Of a DNA stretch of 64,000 nucleotides, positions 9,236 to 16,076 are shown piece after piece; position 1 is the first letter of the stretch; the number at the start of each line of letters is the position of its first letter. The translations under genes were made by a program, and so were the position numbers. Origin of the DNA: Sphingobacterium sp. HMA12 (GTDB taxonomy: Bacteria > Bacteroidota > Bacteroidia > Sphingobacteriales > Sphingobacteriaceae); NCBI RefSeq assembly GCF_002933815.1, contig NZ_BEYR01000006.1:124001-188000 (forward strand). The letters are read 5' to 3'. The notes below the pieces were generated by a model. That model worked only from the letters and a program-made list of their open reading frames with translations. It searched no databases and was not told the DNA's origin.

Positions 9236-9721
9236 TTATTTACTTCGCTTTTTGCCCGTCTTATTCATTTCCAATTTTCCTTTAATCCGATCTTCAATAG
9301 ACTTTATGATCGTGGACAGATCGCTGTTCAGATTATCCAACTTAGCGATTTTGAGGATTTTTAAAGCCTTTTTATATTTCTTTAATTTCTCAAGTAGCAG
9401 CACCTTCTTGATCCAGATTACGGCTAGGGACATTCCTGGCAATGTCAACGCATATTTGATGGTTTTCTTTGCCGCTTCGTAATCCTCCATTTCTATCAAG
9501 GTCTGTATAAAATAAGGATATACCTCCAAAGCATGGACATTATGGCTTAAAGCTTCCTGAAAATATTTCTTTGCCTGTTCATAATCAAACAGCTGCTCCG
9601 CATAGACCCGTCCCATTAGACACAATGCCATGGTATTAGATTCATCGTATGACAAGGCATAGGATAAGGATTCTAGCGTATCCTCCAGGCCTTGGATAAT
9701 TATCCAAGGCCTGGAGAACAT
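9236..9721 (-). CDS. tetratricopeptide-repeat protein, apparent 5' frameshift
   Basis: A 161-residue helical-repeat protein with TPR-like pairs, for example ALCLMGRVYAEQLFDYEQAKKYFQEA at about residues 31-56, and more repeats after it. It ends in a basic tail. TPRs mediate protein contacts; no partner is evident. The likely original start is the ATG at 9740, which has an A-rich leader and reads MNSVNKYVLQALDNYP, a natural first helix. That frame shifts out of phase within a perfect 34-bp palindrome at 9683-9716 and stops soon after. The long frame can only use the ATG at 9721, whose first residues (MFSRPWIIIQG) come from the palindrome. It may be a pseudogene, a shortened gene, or a sequence error at the hairpin. 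Confidence 0.6.
   Translation of the reverse strand: MFSRPWIIIQGLEDTLESLSYALSYDESNTMALCLMGRVYAEQLFDYEQAKKYFQEALSHNVHALEVYPYFIQTLIEMEDYEAAKKTIKYALTLPGMSLAVIWIKKVLLLEKLKKYKKALKILKIAKLDNLNSDLSTIIKSIEDRIKGKLEMNKTGKKRSK
9683..9716. repeat. perfect 34-bp palindrome at the start of the TPR gene
   Basis: Positions 9683-9699 are the exact reverse complement of 9700-9716, with no loop. It lies inside the coding region at the point where the two reading frames of the TPR gene disagree. Confidence 0.9.
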
Positions 9722-9740
9722 ATTTATTCACTGAATTCAT

Positions 9741-10161
9741 TGTTTTTTTTTAAACATTACATGAGTATTAAGCTTCTTGCGGCTACCTCTAGCCACACAG
9801 ATGCCATTTCCTTTTAACGGTTAGATCATTTCAAATGATCTCTTGGCAATACAGACACACAATCTGATGTCATATACAAGCGCCAAAATTGGTCCGGAAA
9901 AGAAGATTAGGAGAGTGCGGTATTCCGGAGAATATGCCCAAGACTCTTCTTTGAGGACGAAGCTGGGGTTTTTAGTATAGCAAACATATTCTTCCGTTTT
10001 TTTATTTTATATTAATACCTTATTGTGCTGCAAAGATTCAAAATATTTATCATATTACAAAATATTTGATTATTAACAACTTACAAACCTACTATAGGAT
10101 TGGCATATTATTGTCATATCGTTTTTTTTAAAATCATAAACCTTTTAGTCATTTTCGTTTC
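9741..10161. other. gene-free stretch with a candidate structured RNA on the minus strand
   Basis: No ORF is supported. On the minus strand TATGTTTG (9989-9982) is an exact -7 element. The RNA below it could fold into several stems: UGUGGCUA/UAGCCGCA closing a GAGG loop (about 9781-9800), AGAUCAU/AUGAUCU (about 9825-9843), UCCGGAA/UUCCGGA (about 9891-9937), and AGCUUC/GAAGCU joining the two ends (about 9770 and 9960). The wobble pair in the first stem works only on the minus strand. It could be a long structured leader of the TPR gene or a separate RNA. I do not recognise the family. Confidence 0.35.
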
Positions 10162-10743
10162 ATGGAAAGTCAAACAGTAAATAAACTTATCAAACAATCT
10201 AGAAAACTCAGAGGACTGACTCAACAGGATCTCGCCAATCAAGCCGGCTTATCTCTAAGAACAGTACAACGAATCGAAAAGGGGACAGAAGAGATCAGTG
10301 GTTTCAGTTTAAGACAAATCAGTCAGATTTTAGAAATCCCTTTAGAACAATTAATTATGCCAAATGTAAATCAAATCAGTATCGACAAAAACCAAAGTGG
10401 AAGTATAAAGGCACTTTATTTAGCTTCCTTAACTTTTCTGGTCAACCCACTATTAGGATTGTTGGTCCCAGCGATTATGGGCTACACCAAGCAAAATAGA
10501 GATGCCCAATACAGCATGCATCTAAAAAAGATCATCATCATACATGCCACTGGCCTTTTATTTCTCGGTGCCTTTATAGGCTATATTTTTGTAGCAGATT
10601 TTTTAAAAATTGGGTTGCCATCATCTTTAAATTACATCTTTAACAGCTGGCTTTTTCTGCTGATCCCTGTATGCTATTATGTCGTGATTATCATTTTCAC
10701 AGCAGTAAACTATTTTCGAATTAAAGGATCCGATGTAAGTTAA
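10162..10743 (+). CDS. HTH (XRE) protein with C-terminal membrane segments
   Basis: A 193-residue protein. Residues about 7-60 form an XRE/Cro helix-turn-helix (RGLTQQDLANQAGLSLRTVQRIEKG). Residues about 80-190 contain three hydrophobic helices (starting LYLASLTFLVNPLLGLL, IIIIHATGLLFLGAFIG and WLFLLIPVCYYVVIII). This fits a membrane-tethered DNA-binding protein of a kind common in Bacteroidota, with a DUF4870-like tail. Targets are unknown. It is monocistronic, with a 420-base gene-free region upstream. Confidence 0.8.
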   Translation: MESQTVNKLIKQSRKLRGLTQQDLANQAGLSLRTVQRIEKGTEEISGFSLRQISQILEIPLEQLIMPNVNQISIDKNQSGSIKALYLASLTFLVNPLLGLLVPAIMGYTKQNRDAQYSMHLKKIIIIHATGLLFLGAFIGYIFVADFLKIGLPSSLNYIFNSWLFLLIPVCYYVVIIIFTAVNYFRIKGSDVS

Positions 10744-10757
10744 GCATAACCGGTATT

Positions 10758-10796
10758 CAGTTTGCCCGAATCGAAATTCATCCTTCGGGCAAGCTG
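10758..10796 (+). terminator. stem-loop after the HTH-membrane gene
   Basis: CAGTTTGCCCGAA pairs with TTCGGGCAAGCTG (13 bp with one wobble) around a 13-base loop. No T-run follows, so termination is uncertain. Confidence 0.35.
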
Positions 10797-10897
10797 AAAA
10801 CAAAGCTGCAAGAATAGGTTTAAAAAAACAGAAGAACATTTCCCAAAAGAAATAAAGAGGGAAAGCGCTGAGATTAAGAACAAATTGTTGTTAAATA

Positions 10898-11260
10898 TTA
10901 TAATGGTTTTTTTTGAACAACCAATATCAGATCTTTTTCTAAAGCAAGATATCCCATCTCATAAATAAAATTATAGGTCTGACCTTTGCTCGTAGTAAAT
11001 GTATGTGTGTGAAATTTGAAATCAAATCCCAGTCTTTTTAATTTTTCCCGCTGTACCTTCAGCATCCCCTTCTCCTCCCCATTCAGTACATCCATGAGAA
11101 TACGGCGATTCTTACGCAAAATATTATTCACGTTGCGTACAAGATTAGTTTGATCGCTATTCAGTTTATTGTTATATGTATTTCGGCAAGAGTCGTCACA
11201 AAAGCGCTTATCCGATCTTCCCTTTATATTTTGCCCACATTCCAAACAGACTTTTTCCAT
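10898..11260 (-). CDS. zinc-ribbon protein (DUF2116-like)
   Basis: A 120-residue protein with an N-terminal four-cysteine zinc knuckle (CLECGQNIKGRSDKRFCDDSC, Cys at about 5, 8, 21 and 25), followed by a basic helical part. It resembles proteins annotated as DUF2116-type zinc ribbons in Bacteroidota. The KRFCDDSCRNTYNN pattern suggests nucleic-acid or protein binding. It is transcribed divergently from ssb, 187 bases away, which may or may not be meaningful. No function is known to me. Confidence 0.7.
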   Translation of the reverse strand: MEKVCLECGQNIKGRSDKRFCDDSCRNTYNNKLNSDQTNLVRNVNNILRKNRRILMDVLNGEEKGMLKVQREKLKRLGFDFKFHTHTFTTSKGQTYNFIYEMGYLALEKDLILVVQKKPL

Positions 11261-11447
11261 AGTGTTTAATATGAAATTTAAACGACAACAAACGGTTACA
11301 ACCGACTATAGTCGAATACAAATGGTAAACAGACGATTATTAGGCTTTCTCCTCTTCATCTTTGCTTAAGGTCATTCCACATCAATTGAAGGTTAATGAC
11401 CAGTAACTAAAATAAGAATTATTAGAAACATTTAAAAATTAAACAAA

Positions 11448-11843
11448 ATGAGCACATTACGTAACAAAGTACAATTAATCGGTCATTTAGGGAATGATCC
11501 TGTAATCAAAACCACTTCGACAGGGACCACTTACTCTGTTTTACGACTTGCCACGAATGATCTTTTCAAAAACAAAGCGGGTGAATGGGTGGAAGAAGTG
11601 CAATGGCATACACTTGTTATTTGGGGTAAACAGAACAATACCATTGAAAAGAGATGTAGCCGCGGGACCAAACTGATGGTTGAAGGAAAACTTACCTATC
11701 GTAACTATGAAAATGCTGACGGAACAAAGCGGTATATTACTGAAATCAAAGTTGACAGCCTTTTGATTCTATCAGATCATACTTGCTCAAACGAGGAAAT
11801 TCCGGCACTACAAGAGGAGGATGAGGATGAGCTCCCGTTTTAA
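11448..11843 (+). CDS. ssb: single-stranded DNA-binding protein
   Basis: A 131-residue SSB: one OB-fold (MSTLRNKVQLIGHLGNDP, then WHTLVIWGKQ and GTKLMVEGKL) and a short acidic tail ending DEDELPF, the tip that recruits DNA repair and replication partners. It is shorter than E. coli SSB (178), since the disordered linker is nearly absent. It could be the main SSB or a second copy. A hairpin terminator follows. Confidence 0.93.
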   Translation: MSTLRNKVQLIGHLGNDPVIKTTSTGTTYSVLRLATNDLFKNKAGEWVEEVQWHTLVIWGKQNNTIEKRCSRGTKLMVEGKLTYRNYENADGTKRYITEIKVDSLLILSDHTCSNEEIPALQEEDEDELPF

Positions 11844-11858
11844 TTTAGGGATAAAAAG

Positions 11859-11888
11859 AAAGTAGGACTTCTCATGTTGTCCTACTTT
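11859..11888. terminator. terminator between ssb and the converging lipoprotein gene
   Basis: AAAGTAGGAC pairs perfectly with GTCCTACTTT around a 10-base loop; TTT closes the stem. Confidence 0.7.
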
Positions 11889-11907
11889 CCGCTTTATATC
11901 AAAAAAA

Positions 11908-12315
11908 TTATTTTGTTGCACTCGCAGTTAACTCTGCTGCTAGCTTTTGAGCATACTCTGACCATAACTTCGCATCTTCCGGAGTTAATTTGGTAAGAGC
12001 GGTAGCAGTTTTTGTAGCCCATTCCTGTTGTTTTCCGGCTAACTCCTGAATTTTAGTCGCATCTCCGCTTTTGGCAGCAGCAACATATTCATTCACATAT
12101 TTTGTGTAATCGTCTGCCAACTGTTGTGCTTCTGGAGAGCTAAACTTTGGTACTTCAGTAGTCGTTGTAGTCTCTGTCGTAGTTGTCTGGGCAACACCGC
12201 CTTGTGTATCAGTCGTTGTGACCGTATCCTTTGTTTCTACTTTTTTGCTATCTGCATTATTACAAGAAACAAGGAAAATTGCAGCAATTGCCGCAGATAA
12301 TATCATTTTTTTCAT
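11908..12315 (-). CDS. small Thr-rich lipoprotein
   Basis: A 135-residue protein with a lipoprotein signal (MKKMILSAAIAAIFLVSC, lipobox LVSC), then a Thr-rich low-complexity linker (about 25-55) and an Ala/Lys-rich helical domain of about 75 residues. It is predicted to be a lipid-anchored envelope protein. I recognise no catalytic motif; the helical part resembles small DUF-type periplasmic helical proteins. A -7 element lies upstream at 12386-12393. Confidence 0.75.
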   Translation of the reverse strand: MKKMILSAAIAAIFLVSCNNADSKKVETKDTVTTTDTQGGVAQTTTTETTTTTEVPKFSSPEAQQLADDYTKYVNEYVAAAKSGDATKIQELAGKQQEWATKTATALTKLTPEDAKLWSEYAQKLAAELTASATK

Positions 12316-12385
12316 GAAACGAATAAGTTTATAATAAATTAAAATTATTTACCAACTTAAATTTGGATTATTTTAATTTATAATG

Positions 12386-12393
12386 CAAATATA
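12386..12393 (-). promoter_or_regulatory. -7 element for the Thr-rich lipoprotein
   Basis: It reads TATATTTG on the minus strand, an exact consensus match, about 70 bases before the start at 12315. Confidence 0.45.
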
Positions 12394-12507
12394 TTTTTTT
12401 CACAAAACAAATAAATATTAAAAAACCTCAGTATTTCCCTTTCCCATGCGCTTAAATTTAAATATCCGATGATTGAAATAGTCCCTGATTGTAACAAAAG
12501 TATGGTG

Positions 12508-12960
12508 TTAATTACGATTCTGGCTCCTCCAGCTCTCCAAAGGAAGGTATTCTCCAGAAACGATGTCCAGAATCTGGATACCCTTGCAATCACTCTTGTT
12601 CAAATAGAAATGATAATAAGGTTCAAATCTCTCTTCACTATTATATCCAGCCGTAAGAGAATACAGCTCTCTTCCATCCTGTTTCAAACTATCGATCATA
12701 AACGAGATATTGGCTTTGTGATCTGTCAAGCTATCCAAGTTTCTTTTGCTTTCCTCAACCTCTTTCAGCGCCAGGATTAATTTCATCGCCTCTTCCGTTG
12801 AACAACCTGCTTTCTCGCCTATTTTAACGGTGGTTTCAATTTTTTCTACAGCTGGTTTTTCAGAGATTTGGTCGCTTTTCGGTTTATTAGTCTCGTTGCT
12901 TTGACAGCCGATAAAAGCAAGCGACGATATCAAAAGGACAAATAAGATCTGTTTTTTCAT
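12508..12960 (-). CDS. lipoprotein of unknown function
   Basis: A 150-residue protein with a lipoprotein signal peptide (MKKQILFVLLISSLAFIGC, lipobox AFIGC), a charged linker, and a helical segment (AMKLILALKEVEESKRNLDSL) followed by a mixed C-terminal part. No family is recognised. A 71-residue frame overlapping its 3' end (12378-12593) is judged spurious. Confidence 0.68.
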   Translation of the reverse strand: MKKQILFVLLISSLAFIGCQSNETNKPKSDQISEKPAVEKIETTVKIGEKAGCSTEEAMKLILALKEVEESKRNLDSLTDHKANISFMIDSLKQDGRELYSLTAGYNSEERFEPYYHFYLNKSDCKGIQILDIVSGEYLPLESWRSQNRN

Positions 12961-12997
12961 CTGTTTAAATTATTTAAGAAGTGTTGATCTCATCGGT

Positions 12998-13172
12998 AAA
13001 TGAGCTCGTTTTCACTCGGTTTGTTTATTCATTAGTCAATTTTCCCTTGAAGGCATTATTCACAACTATCTATTTTCAATTGTATCTATGAACTCGTTTC
13101 ACTCGGCTCATGCTGACTTAGGCAGCATGAGTGCTTAATCCCATAGGCATAAATGAGCTCTAGTTCGGTCCC
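12998..13172. repeat. three degenerate copies of an intergenic repeat
   Basis: A motif close to ATGAGCTCGTTTCACTCGG occurs at about 12999-13020, 13087-13106 and, more degenerate, 13151-13169. The second copy is followed by an inverted repeat CTCATGCTG...CAGCATGAG (about 13107-13132), which could end transcription of the regulator gene at 13189. No ORF lies here. Confidence 0.5.
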
Positions 13173-13188
13173 GAGCACTAATACCAAC

Positions 13189-13848
13189 CTATATTCTTTC
13201 AAATTTACCATACAATTTCCAAAAGTTTCCCTTCTCGGTCAATACAAAGTCAACTTTTTTCCAAGCGTTTAACACCAAGCTTATTTCTGTTTCTGCTGTG
13301 ATATATTTTCCAATAAAGAAGTCCTCTGCCGAAAAACACAGACCAAAGGCATTATTTAGTGTATGCAGACTTTCAATATCAATTTCTTCAAAAAATAGAA
13401 TCGATTGTGCTGATACAGTGAAATCGCCGGGTACTGGTATAGCATCCGTATATTCCATCGCAATAAAACGATTGCGGCTTTGCAGCGGGAACTCAATTAC
13501 CGGAAGCTCATTCAATTTTGATACATAGGTACAGGCATCTAACAGGGCTTCCCGTTCCAATAGCGGAACCTGTGACAATCGTTTGCCGCCCACTGCAGGC
13601 GTATCGGGCTGAAAATAATCGTTAAAGTTGAGAATCTCGTTAACAGATAGATTTTTTTCAATCAGGTGCTGCACAGGAATGCCAAAATAATTTGCAATTT
13701 TTAAGACAATCTCTATTTTCGGTTCAGCACGCATCTCTTCGTAAGATGAAATATTCCCTCTAGTGAGATTAAAAACATCCCCAAAAGCCTGCTGGCTCAA
13801 TCCTTTCACCTTTCTCAGCTTCTTAATATTATTCCCGACGTTACTCAT
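13189..13848 (-). CDS. XRE-family transcriptional regulator
   Basis: A 219-residue regulator. Residues about 6-62 are an XRE/Cro helix-turn-helix (LRKVKGLSQQAFGDVFNLTRG). The rest is a mixed domain of about 150 residues that may sense a ligand or mediate dimerisation; I see no S24 peptidase Ser/Lys dyad. It is transcribed divergently from the PspA-flotillin-AAA+ operon. The shared 92-base spacer holds two TGCA-N9-TGCA sites 31 bp apart, so it probably controls that operon and itself. Confidence 0.82.
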   Translation of the reverse strand: MSNVGNNIKKLRKVKGLSQQAFGDVFNLTRGNISSYEEMRAEPKIEIVLKIANYFGIPVQHLIEKNLSVNEILNFNDYFQPDTPAVGGKRLSQVPLLEREALLDACTYVSKLNELPVIEFPLQSRNRFIAMEYTDAIPVPGDFTVSAQSILFFEEIDIESLHTLNNAFGLCFSAEDFFIGKYITAETEISLVLNAWKKVDFVLTEKGNFWKLYGKFERI

Positions 13849-13872
13849 TTTAAAAAAAAATTAATTTTTTCT

Positions 13873-13920
13873 TGCAAAATATTTTTGCATTTTATTATCT
13901 TTATGCAAAGAATATGTGCA
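13873..13920. promoter_or_regulatory. divergent promoter with two phased TGCA-N9-TGCA operators
   Basis: Site 1 (13873-13889) and site 2 (13904-13920) each consist of TGCA, nine bases, TGCA. Site 1 is symmetric over 7 bases per arm (TGCAAAA/TTTTGCA). Their starts are 31 bp apart, about three helical turns. TATCTTTA (13895-13902), one base from the -7 consensus, lies between them and faces the operon starting at 13941. The obvious candidate binder is the XRE regulator at 13189-13848. Confidence 0.6.
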
Positions 13921-13940
13921 ATATATAAAAAAACTTGATT

Positions 13941-14330
13941 ATGTACTTCTCAAAAATTGAAAATTATATCGCCAATATCGGTTATAACATTACCCATAAG
14001 GATGAAAAAGAAGGTGTTTTTGTAATCGAAAACGAAGATGATGGTATTCGCAATCTCATTGTGGGCATTGCACAGCCTATCGTAATTTTCGAGCAGTACT
14101 TATTTACCATCAACAACGAAAACATGGATATGTTCAAATCGTTGCTCATCAAAAATAGAGATATCATCCATGGTGGGTTTGCTTTGACGGAGGACGGCAG
14201 AAAAGTTATATTCCGATATACGCTACAGATACATAATCTTGATCAGAATGAATTTGATGCCGCCATCAATTCGCTCAGTCTTTTGATCAGCGAATATTAT
14301 AATCAGTTAATTAGTTTTTCAAAATTATAG
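13941..14330 (+). CDS. YbjN/Tir-chaperone-like protein, first gene of the PspA-flotillin operon
   Basis: A 129-residue soluble protein with alternating strands and helices. It looks like the YbjN / type III secretion chaperone fold that is often annotated 'molecular chaperone Tir', but the match is by impression only. Four bases separate it from pspA, so the two are translationally linked. E. coli yjfI-yjfJ pairs a small protein with a PspA homologue in a comparable way. I start at ATG 13941 rather than TTG 13935. The role is probably as an adaptor or modulator of PspA. Confidence 0.65.
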   Translation: MYFSKIENYIANIGYNITHKDEKEGVFVIENEDDGIRNLIVGIAQPIVIFEQYLFTINNENMDMFKSLLIKNRDIIHGGFALTEDGRKVIFRYTLQIHNLDQNEFDAAINSLSLLISEYYNQLISFSKL

Positions 14331-14334
14331 AATA

Positions 14335-15042
14335 ATGAATATTTTTAAGAGAATTTTCAGAATCGGTCAAGCAGAAATCCACGCTGTAGTGGACAAAATG
14401 GAGGACCCCATCAAAATGACGGAACAAGGTATCCGTGAGATGAAAGAAGACCTAGAGCAGTCGCTAGAAGCTTATGCAAAAGTAAAGGCCTTGGCCATAC
14501 GTACGCAGAATAACTGTGAAAAGAAAAAAGAAGAGGCCAATGAATTTGAAAACAAAGCTATTATATTATTGCAAAAGGCCCAAAAAGGAGAACTTTCTAC
14601 CGAAAAGGCAGAAAGCTTAGCCAAAGAGGCCCTCCTATTGAAAAAGCAATTGTTGATCGAAGCCACTGAGCTGGAAAAACAGGCGACGATTCATCAGAGT
14701 TCCGCAGAGGAGTTGCATAAAAATGTGGATATACTTAAATTCAATATAGCTAAATGGGAAAGTGAATTATCAACCTTAAAAGCAAGAGTTAAAGTATCCA
14801 ATGCGGCAAAAATGGTCAACCGGCAACTAGCTAACATTGACTCTAACAGTACCATTTCCATGCTGGAACGCATGAAAGAAAAGGTCGAAGAGGACGAGGC
14901 TCTGGCCAAAGCTTATGGCGAGATCGCAACGGGCAACAAAAGCAAGGTAGATGAAATCAATGAATCCATCGGTGGTTCGGACTCCGTCAACAGTGAACTT
15001 GAAGAATTAAAACGAAAATTAAATGGCGATGCGGAGGTTTGA
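14335..15042 (+). CDS. PspA/IM30 (ESCRT-III-like) membrane-maintenance protein
   Basis: A 235-residue, almost entirely helical protein. It starts MNIFKRIFRIGQAEIHAVVDKMEDP, the amphipathic first helix and conserved DP of the PspA/IM30/Vipp1 family, followed by long coiled-coils to residue 170 and shorter C-terminal helices. The family binds stressed inner membranes, assembles into rings and rods, and limits proton leakage. No PspF, PspB or PspC is nearby; the partners are a flotillin, an OB-fold membrane protein and a giant AAA+ ATPase. Its 3' end overlaps the next start by 20 bases. Confidence 0.88.
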   Translation: MNIFKRIFRIGQAEIHAVVDKMEDPIKMTEQGIREMKEDLEQSLEAYAKVKALAIRTQNNCEKKKEEANEFENKAIILLQKAQKGELSTEKAESLAKEALLLKKQLLIEATELEKQATIHQSSAEELHKNVDILKFNIAKWESELSTLKARVKVSNAAKMVNRQLANIDSNSTISMLERMKEKVEEDEALAKAYGEIATGNKSKVDEINESIGGSDSVNSELEELKRKLNGDAEV

Positions 15043-15223
15043 GTATAAAACAGTCAAAATCGAACCCAAAGGTTTCTGGGGAACCAAATTGGATCCGGAG
15101 AAAATTGATGAGATACTTAACGATCTAGGTAATCAGGGCTGGGAATTGGTTGCGATGCAAGATCTCGAGGTCAATGGTCATTCTTGGTCGTTTCATTACA
15201 CGTTCAAAAGAGAGAAAATTTAA
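15023..15223 (+). CDS. DUF4177 domain protein
   Basis: A 66-residue protein of the DUF4177 family: FEYKTVKI at the start, then EILNDLGNQGWELVAMQDL, the GWELV core typical of this small alpha-beta domain. It overlaps the end of pspA by 20 bases in another frame, so it is part of the same operon. Translation may begin at 15023 or at the second ATG at 15029. The function of DUF4177 is not known; here it accompanies a membrane-stress system. Confidence 0.75.
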   Translation: MAMRRFEYKTVKIEPKGFWGTKLDPEKIDEILNDLGNQGWELVAMQDLEVNGHSWSFHYTFKREKI

Positions 15224-15234
15224 AAGAAAATACG

Positions 15235-15957
15235 ATGACAGAATTAATCAATATCTTATTCAACCCATTATCAAATGGCATCATGACGGTCCTGACAGGC
15301 CTGTCTGTAGTGTATTGGTTATTTATGTTCCTCATGGGCGATGGTGTGCATCTATTTGATGCGGATGCCGATGTAGATTTACATCCTACTCCCGATGTCA
15401 GCGACGTAGATGGTTCGCACGATATTGATGCCGGCGCATCAGATCATCCGCATCAGCATACAGATTCCGATACGCATACCGAACCGGGCTTTTTTGCGAA
15501 AGCAATGGATTATATCAATGTCGGTAAAGTACCGATTATGCTTATTGTAACCCTATTTAAATTCATTGGCTGGTCGATCACCATTGTATCCTCATTGTTT
15601 ATTGATGTCGCTTCCTGGGGTATAAAATCCGTATTGATCCTGATTCCTGTTTTTATCGTTACGTTTTTCTTAATGCATTTTCTAACCAAACCCTTAGCAA
15701 GAATGTTCAAAAATATTGGCTACAATGGCGAAGAAAGCCATGATTTCCTTGGCCGCATGGGCAAAATGCGTGCAAGTATTGAAGGCAAAAAAATAGGTTC
15801 TGCTGAATTTATCATCCAACAAGACCCAATTCGTCTCAACGTCGTGAGCCATAACGGCGAAAAGATCGGCTATGGAGATGATGTCATTATCGTGGACGAA
15901 TCCAAGGACAAGAAATACTATTATGTCACCAAGGAAATCACCATTGACAATATTTAA
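15235..15957 (+). CDS. OB-fold membrane protein (YqiJ/NfeD-like)
   Basis: A 240-residue protein. It has an N-terminal membrane helix (about 12-36), an acidic His-rich loop (about 40-82), two more hydrophobic helices (about 98-155), and a C-terminal OB-like domain (about 170-240). The topology and place directly before a flotillin match E. coli YqiJ beside YqiK and NfeD-type partners of flotillins. The loop has about 8 His and 14 Asp in 45 residues, unlike ordinary YqiJ as I remember it, and could bind metal. The start MTELINILFNP at 15235 is preferred to 15184, which overlaps the DUF4177 gene. Confidence 0.78.
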   Translation: MTELINILFNPLSNGIMTVLTGLSVVYWLFMFLMGDGVHLFDADADVDLHPTPDVSDVDGSHDIDAGASDHPHQHTDSDTHTEPGFFAKAMDYINVGKVPIMLIVTLFKFIGWSITIVSSLFIDVASWGIKSVLILIPVFIVTFFLMHFLTKPLARMFKNIGYNGEESHDFLGRMGKMRASIEGKKIGSAEFIIQQDPIRLNVVSHNGEKIGYGDDVIIVDESKDKKYYYVTKEITIDNI

Positions 15958-16076
15958 TCGAAAATAAAAAGAACAAGGAGCAAGGTTTAAAGACCTGACA
16001 GGTAAGCCATAGGCTTGCGCAACCAAAATCCAAATACCCATATCAAAATACTAAAATCTAAATAAATACTAATCAT

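Noticed and set aside
12378..12593. 71-residue minus frame downstream of a lipoprotein gene
   Set aside because: It overlaps the end of the lipoprotein gene in another frame and has no recognisable composition or leader.
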